64,000 bases of DNA, taken from NCBI GenBank assembly GCA_029216955.1, contig JANAVB010004175.1, positions 1 to 64,000 of the forward strand. The letters run 5' to 3'. The first letter of the stretch is position 1, and each line of letters begins with the position of its first letter. The position numbers and the translations under genes are program-made. This DNA is from Iris pallida. Its lineage: Eukaryota; Streptophyta; Magnoliopsida; Asparagales; Iridaceae. A model generated the notes under the pieces. It was not told the origin of the DNA. It saw only the letters and a list, made by a program, of their open reading frames with translations, and ran no database searches. Positions 22,757-33,092 of this stretch are shown in pieces.

Positions 22757-22882
22757 CCCCCGCTGCCGCACGTAGAGTAAACGGCGGCGGAGAATCATGG
22801 CAAAGACCCGCCGATTTCCTGCCAGAGCGCTCTTTGCTGGTGGGCCTGACCAACGATAAAAGTAGTGAGGAGTGTCGATTTA

Positions 22883-25800
22883 ATGTCGAATTTCTTTATC
22901 GACCGCCCTATCTTTGCCTGGGTTCTGGCGATTCTGCTGTGCTTGTGTGGCACGCTTTCGATTATTTCGCTGCCTATTGAACAGTACCCCGATCTGGCAC
23001 CGCCCAACGTGCACCGCTAACTATCCGGGCGCATCCGCCCAGACGCTGGAAAACACCGTTACCCAGGTGATCGAGCAGAACATGACCGGCATCGATAATC
23101 TGATGTACATGTCCTCTAACAGCAGCAACACCGGCCAGGCACAGATCACCCTCACCTTTACCGCCGGGACCAATCCCGATGAAGCCCGTCAGCAGGTACA
23201 GAACCAGCTGCAATCCGCACTGCGCAAATTGCCGCAGGCGGTGCAGTCGCAGGGTGTGACCGTCAATAAAACCGGTGACAGTAATATTCTGATGGTGGCA
23301 TTCGTTTCAACCGACGGCAGCATGGATAAGCAGGATATTTCAGACTATGTCGCCAGTAATATTCAGGATCCGCTAAGCCGTATTGATGGCGTCGGCCAGG
23401 TTGATGCTTACGGCTCGCAATATGCGATGCGTATCTGGCTCGATCCCAATAAACTGATCGCCTACTCGCTGACCACGGAAGATGTGGTCAGCGCGATCCA
23501 GTCGCAGAACACCCAGGTTGCCGTGGGTCAGGTGGGTGGCCTGCCGTCGGTGGAGAACAGGCGCTTAACGCCACGGTCAACGCCCAGTCGATGCTGCAGA
23601 CCCCTGAGCAGTTCCGGGCGATTACCCTGAAGAACAATCCCGATGGTTCGGTGGTGACGCTGGGCGATGTCGCCAGCGTGGCGCTGGGCGCTGAGAAGTA
23701 TGATTATCTGAGTCGTTACAACGGCCAGCCCGCGTCAGGCCTGGGGGTGAAACTTGCGTCCGGTGCCAACGAGATGAAACCGATAATGGTGCGGGCGCGC
23801 ATTGAGGAGCTGTCCCACTACTTCCCACACGGTCTGGAAGCAAAATCGCCTATGAAACCTCCCCTTTCGTTAAAGCGTCAATCACCGATGTGGTGAAGAC
23901 GCTGCTGGAGGCGATTGTGCTGGTGTTTGGCGTGATACCTGTTTATGCAGAACTTCCGCGCCACCTTAATTCCTACTATTGCGGTGCCGGTAGTGCTGTT
24001 CGGCACCTTCAGCGTGCTCTATGCCTGCGGGTCAGCATCAATACCCTGACCATGTTTGCCATGGTGCTGGCGATCGGGCTGCTGGTGGATGATGCCATCG
24101 TGGTGGTGGAAACGTTGAACGTATCATGCATGAAGAGGGACTCTCGCCGCGTGCCGCCACCCGAAAACGATGGGCCAGATTCAGGCGCGCTGGTGGGCAT
24201 CGCGCTGGTGCTCTCTGCGGTGTTTGTGCCGATGGCGTTTTTTCGGGGCACCGTCGGCGCCATTTACCGTCAGTTCTCAATTACCATTGTGTCGGCGATG
24301 GTGCTGTCGGTGCTGGTGGCGATGATCCTGACACCGGCGCTCTGTGCCACGCTGCTCAAACCCGTGCGCAGGGCGAGCAGCCTGAGCGTCGCGGCTTCTT
24401 CGGCTGGTTCAATCGTCACTTTAATCGCAATGCTGACCGCTACGAGCGCGGGGTCGCGGGTATCCTGCGCAAGGGCGGTCGCTGGCTGCTGCTCTATCTC
24501 GGCATCATCGGCCTGATGGCCTTTCTGTTTCTGCGTCTGCCGACGTCGTTTCTGCCGCTGGAAGATCGCGGCGTATTCCTGACGCAGGTTCAGCTTCCGG
24601 CAGGGCGACGCTTGAGCAAACTGCCAGCGTCGTCGCCAAAGTCGAAAACTATTATCTCACCGAGGAGAAGGCCAATGTGCTGTCGGTCTTCTCCACCATC
24701 GGCGCAGGTCCGGGCGGCAATGGACAAAACGTGGCGCGTCTGTTTGTGCGGCTGAAAGACTGGGAAGCGCGGCCCGGTGCGGATCGCACCTCGTTCGCGA
24801 TTATCGATCGCGCGACGAAGGCATTCCAGAAGATCAAAGAGGGTCGGGTGATTGCCAGCAGCCCGCCAGCCATCACCGTCATGGGCAGCAGCTCCGGCTT
24901 TGACCTGCAACTGCAGGATCACGCGGGCGTCGGTCATACCCAACTGATGGCGATGCGTGACAAACTGCTGGAGATGGCGGGCAATGACAAAGCGCTGTCG
25001 CGGGTACGACACAATGGACTGGATGACAGCCCGCAGCTGCAGATCGATGTTGATGCACGTAAGCGCAGGCGCTGGGCGTGTCGCTGGATACCATCAACGA
25101 CCCCTGACCACTGCGTGGGGCTCCAGCTACGTGAATGACTTCCTGATCGTGGCCGGGTGAAGAAGGTCTATGTGCAGGCCGCCGCTGAGTTCCGCATGCT
25201 GCCAGACGACATCAACAAATGGTACGTGCGCAATAGCAGCGGCAAAATGGTGCCCTTCTCCGCATTTGCCACCACCGCTGGGAGACCGGTTCCCCGCGTC
25301 TTGAACGCTACAATGGCTATTCGTCGCTGGAGATTGTCGGCGAAGCGGCCAGCGGCGTCAGCAGCGGCACGGCGATGATGAGATGGAAAAACTGGTTAAT
25401 GCCCTGCCGCTTGGCGTCGGGTTTCAGTGGACCGGTGCCTCTTATCAGGAGCGGCTCTCCGGTTCGCAGGCGCCGGCACTTTATGCGATTTCGCTGCTGG
25501 TGGTCTTCCTCTGCCTGGCCGCGCTGTATGAAAGCTGGTCGATCCCGTTCTCGTGATGCTGGTGGTGCCGCTGGGCGTGGTCGGCGCGCTAATCGCCACC
25601 TGGATGCGTGGGCTGGAAAATGATGTCTATTTCCAGGTTGGCCTGCTGACGGTAGTGGGTTATCCGCCAAAAAACGCCATCCTGATTGTAGAATTTGCTA
25701 ATGAGATCAACAGCCGTGGACGCGAGCTGGTGGAATCTACGCTGGAGGCATCGCGTCAGCGTCTGCGGCCGATTCTGATGACCTCGCTGGCCTTTATTTT

Positions 25801-25975
25801 TGGTGTACTGCCCATGGCGATCAGCAGCGGAGCGGGTTCCGGCAGCCAGCATGCCGTGGGAACCGGTGTGATGGGCGGAATGATTTCTGCCACACTGCTG
25901 GCGATCTTTTTTGTGCCGCTGTTCTTTGTGCTGGTACGCCGCCGCTTCCCGCTCAAAGAGAAGCCGCTCGACTAA
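22883..25975 (+). CDS. acrD: RND multidrug efflux pump AcrD
   Basis: Inner-membrane proton/drug antiporter working with AcrA and TolC; AcrD exports aminoglycosides and other hydrophilic drugs. It starts [19 protein letters not shown], then [58 protein letters not shown] (TM4 with the proton-relay acids), [77 protein letters not shown], and ends [17 protein letters not shown]. About 1030 residues. Assigned AcrD rather than AcrB from similarity and from its place before ypfM and yffB. About fifteen one-base shifts break it into pieces. Confidence 0.9.
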
Positions 25976-25988
25976 TAGAGGCGCAAAT

Positions 25989-26016
25989 AAAAAGCGGTCA
26001 CTGATATCATGGCCGC
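25989..26016. terminator. Terminator between acrD and convergent ypfM
   Basis: Stem GCGGTCA (25994-26000) pairs with TGGCCGC (26010-26016) with one G-T pair. Five A precede it, giving TTTTT on the minus strand, and a T-rich tract follows on the plus strand, so it may end both transcripts; it is the better match for ypfM. Confidence 0.65.
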
Positions 26017-26078
26017 CTTATTTCTGTGTGTGGTAAGAATTCCAGCAAGCGGGATTAACCTGCTTTTTTCTTCGCGCG

Positions 26079-26140
26079 TTACTTGTTGCGTAACATCGCT
26101 TCGATAAATTCTTTCCAGGTTCCCATTTCATGTCAATCAT
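26079..26140 (-). CDS. ypfM: Small protein YpfM (about 20 residues)
   Basis: A tiny gene too short for ordinary ORF calling. Start ATG 26140 with GAGAGG upstream; the C-terminal part reads MGTWKEFIEAMLRNK and stops at TAA 26079. E. coli has a 19-residue YpfM between acrD and yffB with the same WK-[DE]-FIE-x-MLR core. The segment is 62 bases; one base is missing just after the first two codons, where an A seems lost from a GAA. Function unknown. A separate start at the internal ATG (about 26126) would give a 15-residue frame with no shift. Confidence 0.65.
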
Positions 26141-26552
26141 AATGCCCTCTCTTATTGTGCTGGCAATATTACGCGCTTTTTTTATACAGGTGAATACGTT
26201 TACACCTGTTATATCTATCGGCAACCGTCATAAAAACATGAATGTTGCTGGTTTTGCAAGCTGACGCACACTTCAGCAACTCCTTAACCCCGTTGAAAAT
26301 AATTTATTTAAACCCAACGGTAGACTATTTTATCAACATGGCGAAATTCCTAAGCTCTTATTGATAAGCAGGGTAATGATTAGCTGCGAAATTGATAGCG
26401 TTTACCCGATGCCAGACGATGACCGCGCTGCAGTGCCCTGAGGCCCTGTTCCCGCGCCGTGGCAGATGCCGCAACGGATCACACTATGGTAAACTCGCAC
26501 TTTGGCTGCTTTTTTCAGCTTTCACTTCTCACAGGACAATAAGGATCGGGCC
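26141..26552. other. AT-rich spacer ypfM-yffB with an inverted repeat
   Basis: This 412-base spacer should carry divergent promoters for ypfM and yffB. An inverted repeat ACAGGTG (26186-26192) / CACCTGT (26203-26209) with a 10-base spacer stands 46 bases before ypfM; read on the minus strand its distal arm runs into TATAAA, a possible -10. Near yffB, TATGGTAAACT (about 26483-26493) could be a -10. No other gene or RNA seen. Confidence 0.45.
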
Positions 26553-26916
26553 ATGAGCACGCAGTGGGTGATGTTCGGGATTAAAAATTGCGACACCATA
26601 AAAAAAAGCCCGGCGCTTTTTAACAGACGCAGGCGTTGACTATCACTTCCACGACTACCGTGCGGATGGCCTGAGCGATGCCCTGCTGCAGGAGTTTATC
26701 GATGCACTGGGTTCAGGCTCTGCTTAACACCCGGGGCACCACCTGGCTTAAATTGCCTGAAAGTGATCGCGACGCGGTTACCGATGCCAGCAGCGCCAAG
26801 CGCTGATGCTGGCGCATCCCGCCATGATTAAGCGTCCGCTGTTGCGCGCCCCGGATGGCTCCCTCGCCGGTTTCAGCGAAGCCACCTATCAGAATGCTAT
26901 CCAGGAGAAGTCATAA
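26553..26916 (+). CDS. yffB: ArsC/Spx-family protein YffB
   Basis: Small thioredoxin-fold protein of the ArsC-related family; true activity unknown. It starts MSTQWVMFGIKNCDTIKK with one conserved Cys, then ARRFL-like (one base off at the A-run 26599-26607), VDYHFHDYRADGLSDALLQE, LLNTRGTTWLKLPES and AMIKRPLLRAPDGSLLAGFS. TAA 26914-26916, one base before dapE, so the two are coupled as in E. coli. About 120 residues. Shifts at about 26605, 26710, 26795. Confidence 0.87.
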
Positions 26917-26917
26917 T

Positions 26918-28033
<1,116 letters not shown>

Positions 28034-28056
28034 CGGCGGTTTTTAAGGAGCAGCAA

Positions 28057-28242
28057 ATGGAATTTATTAAAGATTACTGGTGGATCCTGGTGATCCTGCT
28101 GATGGTTGGCGTGCTGATGAACGTTTATAAGATCTGAAACGCATCGATCATAAAAAATTTATGGATAACAAACCTGACCTGCCGCCGCATCGTGATTTCA
28201 ACGAAAATGGGATGACGACGACAACTGGCCGAAGAAAAGTAA
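28057..28242 (+). CDS. ypfN: Small membrane protein YpfN (UPF0370)
   Basis: About 62 residues: one N-terminal membrane span ([20 protein letters not shown]), then a charged tail with [19 protein letters not shown] and an Asp-rich [14 protein letters not shown] end. This is the UPF0370 pattern and its usual place after dapE. ATG 28057 follows AAGGAG. The stop is taken as TAA 28240-28242, which needs one A restored in the AAGAAAAG run; unrepaired, the frame runs through the terminator. Another shift lies near 28127. Confidence 0.8.
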
Positions 28243-28250
28243 ACGAAAAA

Positions 28251-28276
28251 GCCCCTGCTATGCAGGGGCATTTTTT
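28251..28276 (+). terminator. Terminator of yffB-dapE-ypfN
   Basis: Perfect 8-bp stem GCCCCTGC (28251-28258) / GCAGGGGC (28262-28269), 3-base loop TAT, then A and six T. A second terminator with the same stem occurs at 28466. Confidence 0.9.
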
Positions 28277-28323
28277 ATGGTTCTTCACAAAGTCAGCTCT
28301 TCAGCGTTTAAGATCGAGCTTGC

Positions 28324-28405
28324 GCAGAGAACACGGTCAGATCGGAAAGTCGCTAAAGCCATTCCCTGGCGCGGGACGCTTTCCTCCTCTGACCGTGTTC
28401 CCTGC
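28324..28405 (+). ncRNA. Orphan long hairpin between two matching terminators (possible small RNA)
   Basis: Between the terminator at 28251-28276 and a second one at 28466-28490 lies a gene-free stretch with a long imperfect inverted repeat: 28324-28349 (CGCAGAGAACACGGTCAGA...) pairs with 28379-28405 (...TCTGACCGTGTTCCCTGCG) over about 22 of 26 positions, closing a 29-base loop. Together with its own terminator it looks like a transcription unit of roughly 150-210 bases on the plus strand. I recognise no known RNA family. It could instead be a repeat element. No credible protein: the only frame (28277-28462) has no ribosome site. Confidence 0.4.
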
Positions 28406-28465
28406 GTGTTGAATTTATGCGTGGCGGTGGGATTACCCCGATTCGGCTTGTCAGCAGTCTGAAAT

Positions 28466-28490
28466 GCCCCTGCTGCGCAGGGGCTTTTTT
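28466..28490 (+). terminator. Second GCCCCTGC terminator, upstream of the ypfH stop
   Basis: Stem GCCCCTGC (28466-28473) / GCAGGGGC (28477-28484), loop TGC, then six T (28485-28490). The stem equals that of the ypfN terminator, while the intervening sequence differs. Its T-run overlaps the stop codon of the convergent ypfH. Confidence 0.85.
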
Positions 28491-29164
28491 ACATCATCAC
28501 GATAACATCATCGTCACCCGGTTTTGCGCCGCTTAACGCCTCATCAAAATAGCGTTTTGGCACCGTATAACGCAGATGATTCAGCGCCAGCTCCATGCTG
28601 CGGTGATCGATGGCGTGCGCCAGATCGTCAACGATATCCAGGGTAACATCGCCACCGCAGGCGGTCAGCCGATGCTCTGCCTGCTGCGCATGGTGCAGCG
28701 GGATCTGCTCATCAAATCACCGTGGATCAGGTGAATGGTGTGCGGGTACTGGCCTTTTCCGGCAGGTGATAAACCGGCCATTAAACCACCCCGCGCGGCC
28801 CCCAGATCCGGATGCGCCTTAACCCCTTCCAGCACCATACTGCCGCCCTGCGAAAAGCCGATTAACGCTGTCGCTCCGGCCGCACGCTGCTCTTTTTTGC
28901 CAGTGGCGCACAGACTCAACAAACTGCGGCATGGCCGCATCAACCCGCTGCTGGACGGTCTGATCGTGCAGGTCGGTTTCGCCGAACCACTGACGACCCG
29001 CACCAGGCGAGGCCGACGGACACCACCAGCGCGTCGGGAAACGTTCGGGCAAACCAGTTGCCAATCTCGCCCATTGAATCCGGATTATCGCCAACGCCAT
29101 GGTAGAGCAGAAACAGCTGCGCTGTAGTGGCAGGCTGTTGAACGATTACATATTTCAGTGTCAT
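28489..29164 (-). CDS. ypfH: Esterase YpfH (alpha/beta hydrolase)
   Basis: Cytoplasmic phospholipase/carboxylesterase-type hydrolase; E. coli YpfH has esterase activity. It starts MTLKYVIVQQPATTAQLFLL, YHGVGDNPDSMGEIGNWFAR (oxyanion loop HGxGDN), FPDALVVSV; the nucleophile elbow GFSQG lies in ALIGFSQGGSMVLEGV (about 28835-28885), and the catalytic Asp and His are in the C-terminal part (HLIHGD..., shifted near 28715). It ends GDDDVIVMM. ATG 29164 follows a strong AGGAGG. Shifts near 28715, 28895, 29010. About 225 residues. Confidence 0.85.
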
Positions 29165-29237
29165 GTTGACCTCCTGTATTCACTCTACGCCGCCTGGCAC
29201 AAAATCATATAAGGATAATTTGAACCAGCTGGTCGAA

Positions 29238-31238
29238 TTATTTCAACGGCAGGTGCAGCAAGGCCGCATCAACGCCCAGTGTCTGGAGGGCCGCTGCCGC
29301 CTGCTGACGCAGCTTAGCTATCAGCGCTTTGCGCCCGCTCACTCCCGCCTGCCGGGCCAGTTCGCCCAGGGCTGTGGGTGTGGCAACCGCCGCAGCCAGC
29401 AGCGGTAAAGAGGCTGAACTGGCCTGCACCAGACGCTGCAACACCGGCAGGCTCGCTTCCAGTGGCCGCTGCGCCCAGGCAAAACCCGCCGCCAGATGGA
29501 TATCCTGCGCGGTCAATCCGTCGTCAGTAACCTGATCAAACTGCAGTTCCAGTGCGATATGCTGGCGCAACAGCGGCCAGTCTCGCGCCAGCTGTTCTGC
29601 CGCGCGGTGCTGCAATGCCTCACCCGCAGCAGAACAGGGCAACATGGCCATCGCCGCGTAGCAGCCGCTGCTGGCTTCGCGCTGACTGCCAATCCGCACC
29701 AGGCTAAAGCCACAGGCGCGCCAGAACGCCCAGAGAGATTCAGTGTAGCCGAAGCTGACGGAGAGGTAGTCATATCCGGCGGCCGCACTGGCCGCTGCCG
29801 CAACCAGTTGCTGTCCGGTTCCCAGACGACGTCGCTCCGCCGCCACGGCAATACGGCTGATGCGCAGCGAGCGCAATGTCGCCGCCTCAGCCAGACCGGC
29901 GTGGGCTGCAAGCGACTGCGCCACCAGATTCCCGCGGGGTCGCCGGGTGCCCGCCCAGACCGCCTGTGCCAGTGCAGGTTCAAGACCGCCCTCTTCCACC
30001 AGCCAGAGCGCGCCCTGTAACGCCGGCGCATCACCGGCCCGCCACAGCTGCATGCCCGGAGCATCCAGCAGGCGGCGCAGATCAAGTGGCGAGGTACGAT
30101 AGTGCGCACTGGTCAGCAGACGATACGCGGCCTCCAGCGCACCGAAATCGTGGCGCTCAACACGATGAGGCGTTACAGGGCAATCGGGTGCGGGTGCGGC
30201 GGTATCGTCAAACAGCAGCGCCTGGTTCAGCCACTGCTCCAGCGGATCGAAACGCGACCAGCGCAGCGGCTCATCGAGCGTAAAATAGTGTGCATCAGGA
30301 AGCCCGGCGCAGAATTTAAGGATAAACCCGCGCCCGCTTCCTTCGTAGCCCTGTACGGTGGTGGTGAGCAATACGCGGGGATATCGACTGACCAGCGCCT
30401 GCAGCAGCGGTGTCGGGATCGCCGCCGCTTCATCCACAATCAGCCATTCCGCCTGCGGCGGCGTCTCCAGCGCCAGCAGCGCATCGGGTGCCATAAAGTG
30501 AAAAGCGTCAGCGGCAAAGGTGCTCAGCACCTCCGTTGAGGCTTTGGCCGGAGCCGTCACCAGACAATGTCCGTTCATTCGTGCCAGCATGCCCGCCAGC
30601 GCCGATTTACCGCGTCCGCGAGGCGCGGTCAGCACGGCAACCCCCGCTGGCAGCCTCATTAGCTGAGCGAGTATCGCCTGCTGCTGCTGCGGTGCCTGAC
30701 AGTGCCACTGCGGCCAGTCCGGCTGCGCCGGAAACCGGCATGGCTGATGCTGCCGCTCCAGCAGCACCTGGTCATCCGCTAATATCAGCTGTTGCAGGTG
30801 GTGAACAAAATAAGGGGTGGCGATGGGTTCAGCGACATCTGCCCAGCGCAGGCTGTCGCTGTCAGGCTGCTGCGCCCACTGTTCCCAGGGCGGCACCAGC
30901 AGTAACAGCCAGCTACCGGCGGTGAGCGTGCCAGCCAGCGCAGCGAAAGCGTCGGCATGAAAGCCCTGACGGGCGTCAAACAGGGCATGACGAAATTCAC
31001 GGCCAAGCAGCGTGCGCACCGCAGCAGGCTGTTTGTGCAGGACAGGCGTTTTATACTGACCCGGCCCTATATCTGAAGCAGAGAACAGCGGTTCCGGGCT
31101 CAACTCCAGCCAGTCGCCGGTCAGCGTTTCACGCCACGCCGCAGCCCGTAGTAAACACCAGGCCGTGTCGCCGCTGATCACCGCCAGACGACGCACACCG
31201 GCCTGCTGCATAAGCTGCGTAAGATGCTGCAGACTCAT
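29238..31238 (-). CDS. tmcA: tRNA(Met) cytidine acetyltransferase TmcA
   Basis: Makes N4-acetylcytidine at the wobble base of elongator tRNA-Met, using ATP and acetyl-CoA. Intact, 666 residues from the ATG at 31238: an N-terminal DUF1726-like part, an RNA-helicase-like module with Walker A APRGRGKS at 205-212 and Walker B VDEAAA near 268-273, the TTTVQGYEGSGRGFILKFCA block, a GNAT domain (RISRIAVAAERRRLGTGQQL, then YLSVSFGYTESLWAFWRACG), and an alpha-helical tail. The start forms an ATGA overlap with the ypfJ stop; a GTG eight codons upstream (31262) with AGGAC before it is the alternative. 671 residues in E. coli. First long clean gene of the window. Confidence 0.95.
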   Translation of the reverse strand: MSLQHLTQLMQQAGVRRLAVISGDTAWCLLRAAAWRETLTGDWLELSPEPLFSASDIGPGQYKTPVLHKQPAAVRTLLGREFRHALFDARQGFHADAFAALAGTLTAGSWLLLLVPPWEQWAQQPDSDSLRWADVAEPIATPYFVHHLQQLILADDQVLLERQHQPCRFPAQPDWPQWHCQAPQQQQAILAQLMRLPAGVAVLTAPRGRGKSALAGMLARMNGHCLVTAPAKASTEVLSTFAADAFHFMAPDALLALETPPQAEWLIVDEAAAIPTPLLQALVSRYPRVLLTTTVQGYEGSGRGFILKFCAGLPDAHYFTLDEPLRWSRFDPLEQWLNQALLFDDTAAPAPDCPVTPHRVERHDFGALEAAYRLLTSAHYRTSPLDLRRLLDAPGMQLWRAGDAPALQGALWLVEEGGLEPALAQAVWAGTRRPRGNLVAQSLAAHAGLAEAATLRSLRISRIAVAAERRRLGTGQQLVAAAASAAAGYDYLSVSFGYTESLWAFWRACGFSLVRIGSQREASSGCYAAMAMLPCSAAGEALQHRAAEQLARDWPLLRQHIALELQFDQVTDDGLTAQDIHLAAGFAWAQRPLEASLPVLQRLVQASSASLPLLAAAVATPTALGELARQAGVSGRKALIAKLRQQAAAALQTLGVDAALLHLPLK

Positions 31239-32104
31239 CAGTTGCTGGCGAAGGTGTTGCACTGTCCTGGATTGCCACCATCAAAACCGCGCTTGAACCA
31301 GGTGTAGCGCTGCTCAGACGTCCCGTGGGTGAAGCTGTCCGGCACCACGCGGCCCTGACCTTTCTGCTGCAGGCGGTCATCGCCAATTGCCTCGGCGGCA
31401 TTCAGCGCTTCCTGCAGATCGCCCGCTTCAAGGATATTTTCCTGCTGCATATAGTGTCCCCAGACACCGGCAAAACAGTCCGCCTGCAGTTCCATTTTGA
31501 CGGAGAGCTGATTGACCTGCGTCTGGCTGGCGCCCTGCTGCATCTCACGCACTTTCGGTTCAATGCCCAGCAGTTTCTGGACATGGTGGCCAACTTCATG
31601 CGCGACGACGTAGCCCTGGGCGAAGTCACCGTCCGCGCCGAGTTTGGTTTTCATCTCGTCATAAAAAGAGAGGTCGATGTAGACGGTCTGATCGGCAGGA
31701 CAGTAGAACGGCCCCATGACTGACTGTCCGGTACCACAGCCGGTGCGGGTTGCGCCGCGATACATCACCAGCTTTGGTGCCACATACTGTTTGTTCATCT
31801 GCTGGAACAGTTTGCCCCAGGTGTCTTCCGTGGTGGCCAGGATCACCTTCGTGAATTTCGCAGCCTCATCATCATTGGCGCTGACGCTGCGCTGTTGCTG
31901 CTGGCTGGTCGGTGCAACTTCGCCACCTGTCAGCAGTGCGGTAAGGTCGTAACCGTAATAACCCGCGATGGCCACGACAATCAGCAGCACAATACCGCCT
32001 TTACCGCGCGGCAGACGAATCTGGCGGCCTCCGCCGCCTAAACCGGACGATTGATCGCGACGGTCTTCTACATTGTCGCTTTCGCGACGCCCTTGCCAGC
32101 GCAT
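31238..32104 (-). CDS. ypfJ: Neutral zinc metallopeptidase YpfJ
   Basis: Intact 288-residue membrane-anchored metalloprotease-like protein (zinc_peptidase family PF04228). N-terminal cytosolic [17 protein letters not shown], one membrane span at about residues 37-55, then the catalytic domain with HEVGHH at 169-174 and the downstream acidic ligand region [16 protein letters not shown]-terminus [20 protein letters not shown]. Physiological substrate unknown. The stop overlaps the tmcA start (TGA/ATG), so tmcA is coupled to it. purC lies upstream in the same direction but is separated by a terminator. Confidence 0.93.
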   Translation of the reverse strand: MRWQGRRESDNVEDRRDQSSGLGGGGRQIRLPRGKGGIVLLIVVAIAGYYGYDLTALLTGGEVAPTSQQQQRSVSANDDEAAKFTKVILATTEDTWGKLFQQMNKQYVAPKLVMYRGATRTGCGTGQSVMGPFYCPADQTVYIDLSFYDEMKTKLGADGDFAQGYVVAHEVGHHVQKLLGIEPKVREMQQGASQTQVNQLSVKMELQADCFAGVWGHYMQQENILEAGDLQEALNAAEAIGDDRLQQKGQGRVVPDSFTHGTSEQRYTWFKRGFDGGNPGQCNTFASN

Positions 32105-32183
32105 GCTGTATTCCCTCAGTCATTTTTTCAGATGGCATGATTTAGTTGTGTGAGGCAGCAATCACCAGCTTTACCCTGAAATG

Positions 32184-32213
32184 AAAAAAGGAGAGCCGGG
32201 GCTCTCCTTTTTC
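32184..32213. terminator. Terminator of purC
   Basis: Stem GGAGAGCC (32190-32197) / GGCTCTCC (32200-32207). Six A before and five T after make it fit either direction; the purC transcript (minus) reaches it 27 bases past its stop. The ypfJ promoter should lie in 32105-32183. Confidence 0.85.
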
Positions 32214-32233
32214 TTTCTGCGCGGCAGGCAAAC

Positions 32234-32947
32234 TCAGTCGAGCTTCACGCCCAGCCGCTGTGCAACCGCTTCATAGGCTTCCACCACGCCGCCGAGGCTC
32301 TGGCGGAAACGGTCTTTATCCATTTTATCCAGCGTCTCTTTGTCCCACAGGCGCGCACCATCTGGCGAAAACTCATCGCCCAGCGTCACTTCGCCGTTAA
32401 ACAGACCAAACTCCAGTTTGAAGTCGACCAGAATCAGACCCGCATCGTCGAACAGTTTGCTCAGCACCTCGTTGGCTTTAAAGGTCAGCTCCTGCATCCG
32501 CGCCAGGTTCTGTTTGCTGACCCAGCCAAAGGTTTCGCAGTAGGATTCATTGACCATCGGGTCATGCTTTGCATCATCTTTCAGGAAAAGATCAAACAGC
32601 GGCGGATTGAGCACAATGCCCTCTTCCACGCCCAGACGTTTTACCAGCGAGCCTGCGGCGCGGTTACGTACCACGCACTCTACCGGCACCATCTCCAGCT
32701 TCTTCACCAGCGCTTCAGTATCTGACAGCAGCGCTTCCATCTGGGTCGGGATACCCGCTTCCTGCAATTTAGTCATGATAAAATGGTTAAACTTGTTGTT
32801 AACCATTCCCTTGCGATCAAATTGCTCGATTCGGGCGCCATCACCTGCTGATGTATCGTTGCGGAATTCGAGTATCAGCAGATCCGGGTTATCGGTGCTG
32901 TATACGGTTTTCGCTTTACCGCGATACAACTCAGCTCGCTTTTGCAT
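32234..32947 (-). CDS. purC: Phosphoribosylaminoimidazole-succinocarboxamide synthase (SAICAR synthetase)
   Basis: Purine-synthesis enzyme joining CAIR and aspartate with ATP. Intact, 237 residues from [20 protein letters not shown]; the SAICAR signature [20 protein letters not shown] follows, then [20 protein letters not shown] and [41 protein letters not shown] chose ATG 32947 because GGAG lies 8 bases before it; the in-frame GTG at 32956 overlaps that site. A PurR-like operator lies 66 bases upstream. Confidence 0.97.
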   Translation of the reverse strand: MQKRAELYRGKAKTVYSTDNPDLLILEFRNDTSAGDGARIEQFDRKGMVNNKFNHFIMTKLQEAGIPTQMEALLSDTEALVKKLEMVPVECVVRNRAAGSLVKRLGVEEGIVLNPPLFDLFLKDDAKHDPMVNESYCETFGWVSKQNLARMQELTFKANEVLSKLFDDAGLILVDFKLEFGLFNGEVTLGDEFSPDGARLWDKETLDKMDKDRFRQSLGGVVEAYEAVAQRLGVKLD

Positions 32948-33012
32948 CTTGTTCACTCCAGACTTGAAATAACGGGTGTTCAGCGGCCAGTGCCGCTGCG
33001 GCGATTGCCTTG

Positions 33013-33028
33013 ACGCAATCGTTTACTT
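33013..33028 (-). promoter_or_regulatory. purC: Candidate PurR operator of purC
   Basis: ACGCAATCGTTTACTT at 33013-33028 differs from the PurR consensus ACGCAAACGTTTNCNT at essentially one position. It sits between a possible -10 (CATAAT on the minus strand, 33045-33040) and the purC start, as the purC operator does in E. coli. Match seen by eye; repression is inferred. Confidence 0.7.
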
Positions 33029-33055
33029 CGCCGCGCGCTATTATGCCAAAAACAA

Positions 33056-33083
33056 AATAAAAAGGCCGGAGAATCTCCGGCCT
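33056..33083 (-). terminator. Terminator of dapA-bamC
   Basis: A 10-bp self-complementary stem AGGCCGGAGA (33063-33072) / TCTCCGGCCT (33074-33083) with only one unpaired base at the tip; innermost pairs must open. On the minus strand it ends in TTTTTATTTTG. It lies 10 bases past the bamC stop. Confidence 0.85.
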
Positions 33084-33092
33084 GGGGCAACT

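Noticed and set aside
28277..28462. Reading frame of 61 codons in the ypfN-ypfH spacer
   Set aside because: No ribosome site, it spans both arms of the long hairpin and resembles no protein; the hairpin unit explains the stretch better.
29496..30539. Several plus-strand frames of 129-174 codons
   Set aside because: They are antisense shadows of the GC-rich, intact tmcA gene.
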